DNA from: an uncultured Ruminococcus sp. | GTDB taxonomy: Bacteria > Bacillota > Clostridia > Oscillospirales > Ruminococcaceae | DNA: 6,212 bases | Direction: 5' to 3' | Assembly: GCA_937898375.1 (NCBI GenBank) | Contig: CALEJX010000107.1 | Span: forward strand, 1-6,212 | Shown here: positions 5,083-6,212 of the stretch, piece by piece | Layout: each line of letters begins with the position of its first letter | Position numbering within the stretch: position 1 is the stretch's first letter | Position numbers and translations under genes: made by a program | The notes under the pieces: generated by a model | What the model was told of the DNA's origin: nothing | Databases searched by the model: none | Seen by the model: the letters and a program-made list of their open reading frames with translations, nothing else

Positions 5083-5678
5083 TGTGGCAATATGAAAAGA
5101 AGCTGCAATACCCTGTGAAGATCGCTAACCCTAATCCTGCGCTGGCTAAGGTTATTATTTCACAGTTGGGTGGCCCCGATGGCGAACTCGGCGCAGCCCT
5201 GCGCTATCTCAATCAGAGATACTCTGCCCCTTGCCGTGAAGTGCAGGCTATACTCAACGATATCGGCACCGAGGAGCTTGCCCACATCGAAATGATCGGC
5301 ACGATAATCTATCAGCTCACCCGTGACCTCTCCCTCAAGGAGATAAAGGACAGCGGCTTTGACACCTATTTTGTTGACCATACAACTGGCGTTTACCCTA
5401 TTGCTGCCTCCGGCGTGCCATTTTCTGCTGACACTTTCCAGTGTACAGGCGACGCTATCGCCGATATACACGAGGATCTTGCCGCTGAGCAGAAAGCCCG
5501 CCTGACCTATGACAATATTCTCAGGCTTGCAGACGATCCAGACGTCCGTGACCCGATAAAGTTTCTCCGTGAGCGTGAGATAGTCCACTATCAGCGCTTC
5601 GGCGAGGGCCTCAGACTTATTCAGGATATGCTTGACAGCAAAAACTTCTACGCTTTCAATCCAAGCTTTGACAAATAA
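5082..5678 (+). CDS. cotJC: CotJC, manganese catalase-family spore coat protein
   Basis: Protein of 198 residues of the di-manganese catalase family, a four-helix ferritin-like fold that can convert hydrogen peroxide to water and oxygen. All five expected metal ligands are present: Glu35 (GELGAALRY), Glu65 and His68 (TEELAHIEM), Glu136 (AAEQKAR) and His169 (EREIVHYQRF). The Glu136-His169 spacing of 33 equals that of Glu148-His181 in the Lactobacillus plantarum enzyme, as I recall it. Glu166 lies where that enzyme has its second-shell Glu178, whereas Ala135 replaces its Arg147. The protein lacks the longer C-terminal extension of classical manganese catalases, as usual for CotJC, and ends in the family-like YAFNPSF. 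The start ATG overlaps the cotJB stop by 1 nt, with AAGGAG 9 nt upstream. It lies last in the operon, before a strong terminator. Peroxide protection of the spore is inferred. Confidence 0.95.
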   Translation: MWQYEKKLQYPVKIANPNPALAKVIISQLGGPDGELGAALRYLNQRYSAPCREVQAILNDIGTEELAHIEMIGTIIYQLTRDLSLKEIKDSGFDTYFVDHTTGVYPIAASGVPFSADTFQCTGDAIADIHEDLAAEQKARLTYDNILRLADDPDVRDPIKFLREREIVHYQRFGEGLRLIQDMLDSKNFYAFNPSFDK

Positions 5679-5682
5679 AAAT

Positions 5683-5715
5683 AAAAGCGGGCTGTTGTTA
5701 TCAGTCCGCTTTTTT
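5683..5715 (+). terminator. intrinsic terminator of cotJABC (probably bidirectional)
   Basis: AAAAGCGGGCTG (5683-5694) pairs with CAGTCCGCTTTT (5702-5713) as a 12-bp stem with a 7-nt loop, ending in a run of six Ts (5710-5715). The single imperfect pair is G-U in plus-strand RNA but C-A on the minus strand, which favours cotJ as the main client. The A-run on the other side could let it also end the convergent gene at 5725-6212. Confidence 0.92.
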
Positions 5716-5724
5716 GTACATATA

Positions 5725-6212
5725 TCAGAAATCTTCCTTATCCGTCTGCTTGCCGCTCCTGCTGACTTTCTTGTTGAGTATCAGTGAAAACGCCAGCGTT
5801 GCCGCAATGAGGGCTATCATCACAAGCACTGATTTTACGGTCAAATGCTTTAGCTGTGCGCCGATATAGGTCTGCACAAGCATTTCAGGCATTACGCCCA
5901 TTATCGAGCCAAGAAGATATGGTCTGTACGGCATTCGCAGTGCGCCATGTATCATTGAAACAAGGTCGCCCGGCACAACTACCACCGCCCTTGAAATATA
6001 AGAGGCAAACAGGTTGTTGTCATGACCATAATTTACAAGTTTTCTCGCCATGGGGTATTTCATCTCGATAACACGCATAAGGTCGCCGCCTGATATCCTG
6101 CCCACAAGATACGGGATAGTAAAGCACACTGCAAGCCCTATCACATTCAGCAAAACGCCCACCCAGAACGGATATATCGCACCCACGCACACAAATATCG
6201 CTGCAAGCGGAA
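5725..6212 (-). CDS. TVP38/TMEM64 (VTT-domain, DedA superfamily) membrane protein, N terminus beyond window
   Basis: The frame is open to the window edge, so 161 C-terminal residues are visible and the true start lies outside; the GTG at 6192 is internal (the residues before it, PLAAIF, continue the family pattern). The visible part has a hydrophobic segment with G-A-I-Y-P-F-W and L-L-N-V-I-G-L, then IPYLVGRISGGD, a soluble stretch, SRAVVVVPGDLVSMIHGALRMPYRPYLLGSIMGVMPEMLVQTYIGAQL (the R-x(4)-P-G-D-x-V-S / G-x(3)-P core of VTT domains), a final membrane helix and a charged tail ending KEDF. Related proteins are proposed to scramble or transport lipids such as undecaprenyl phosphate or phosphatidylethanolamine, but the substrate here is unknown. 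It converges on cotJC and shares the terminator region; no functional link with cotJ is evident. Confidence 0.87.
   Translation of the reverse strand, partial: PLAAIFVCVGAIYPFWVGVLLNVIGLAVCFTIPYLVGRISGGDLMRVIEMKYPMARKLVNYGHDNNLFASYISRAVVVVPGDLVSMIHGALRMPYRPYLLGSIMGVMPEMLVQTYIGAQLKHLTVKSVLVMIALIAATLAFSLILNKKVSRSGKQTDKEDF

Noticed and set aside
5160..5588. 142-codon minus-strand frame inside cotJC
   Set aside because: It is a mirror of a well-conserved manganese catalase gene on the other strand; no ribosome-binding site or recognisable protein.
6190..6192. GTG as the start of the VTT-domain gene
   Set aside because: The frame continues upstream to the window edge with residues fitting a membrane segment, and no ribosome-binding site is visible, so the gene is cut by the window rather than starting here.
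1..6212. CRISPR array, insertion sequence, integron, phage genes, tRNA or rRNA
   Set aside because: No regularly spaced repeats, transposase or integrase coding, terminal repeats, or cloverleaf-like segments were seen; coding density is high and all genes fit core transport, sporulation or membrane families.

Overview
The window looks like a chromosomal piece of a spore-forming, anaerobic Gram-positive bacterium, most likely a gut or rumen Clostridia member (Ruminococcus or Oscillospiraceae type). The basis is the cotJ spore-coat operon, strong AGGAGG-type ribosome binding sites, the clostridial look of the proteins and moderate AT-richness. The genus is inferred by general resemblance only; no search was run.

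Positions 1-4280 (minus strand) hold a complete branched-chain amino acid type ABC importer, with the last gene cut by the window edge. Transcription runs from high to low coordinates: the lipoprotein binding protein livJ (4280-3078), the permeases livH (2853-1972) and livM (1903-818), then the ATPases livG (816-58) and livF (from 44, only its first 14 codons visible). livJ has its own promoter (TTGACA/TATATT) and a terminator at 2996-3031. livH-M-G-F restarts from a second, very good promoter (TTGCAA, 17 bp, TGT-TATAAT). This matches the usual need for more binding protein than membrane complex.

Positions 4281-4586 are a divergent control region of about 305 bp between livJ and the plus-strand cotJ genes. 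It carries the livJ promoter, a candidate sporulation sigma-E promoter for cotJ, three inverted repeats and one GC-rich hairpin. Two of the inverted repeats are near-identical pairs of CATATG hexamers, and each lies just downstream of one of the two predicted start sites. This is the most interesting non-coding structure in the window.

Positions 4587-5678 (plus strand) encode cotJA, cotJB and cotJC as one overlapping unit. cotJC is a manganese-catalase family protein with all five expected metal ligands. A strong terminator (5683-5715) separates it from a convergent minus-strand gene (5725 to the window end) encoding a TVP38/TMEM64 (VTT-domain) membrane protein that is truncated at its N terminus by the window edge.

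All genes belong to recognisable families. I see no mobile element, CRISPR array, tRNA, rRNA or known riboswitch, and no convincing sign of an undescribed protein system. The points worth a second look are regulatory.
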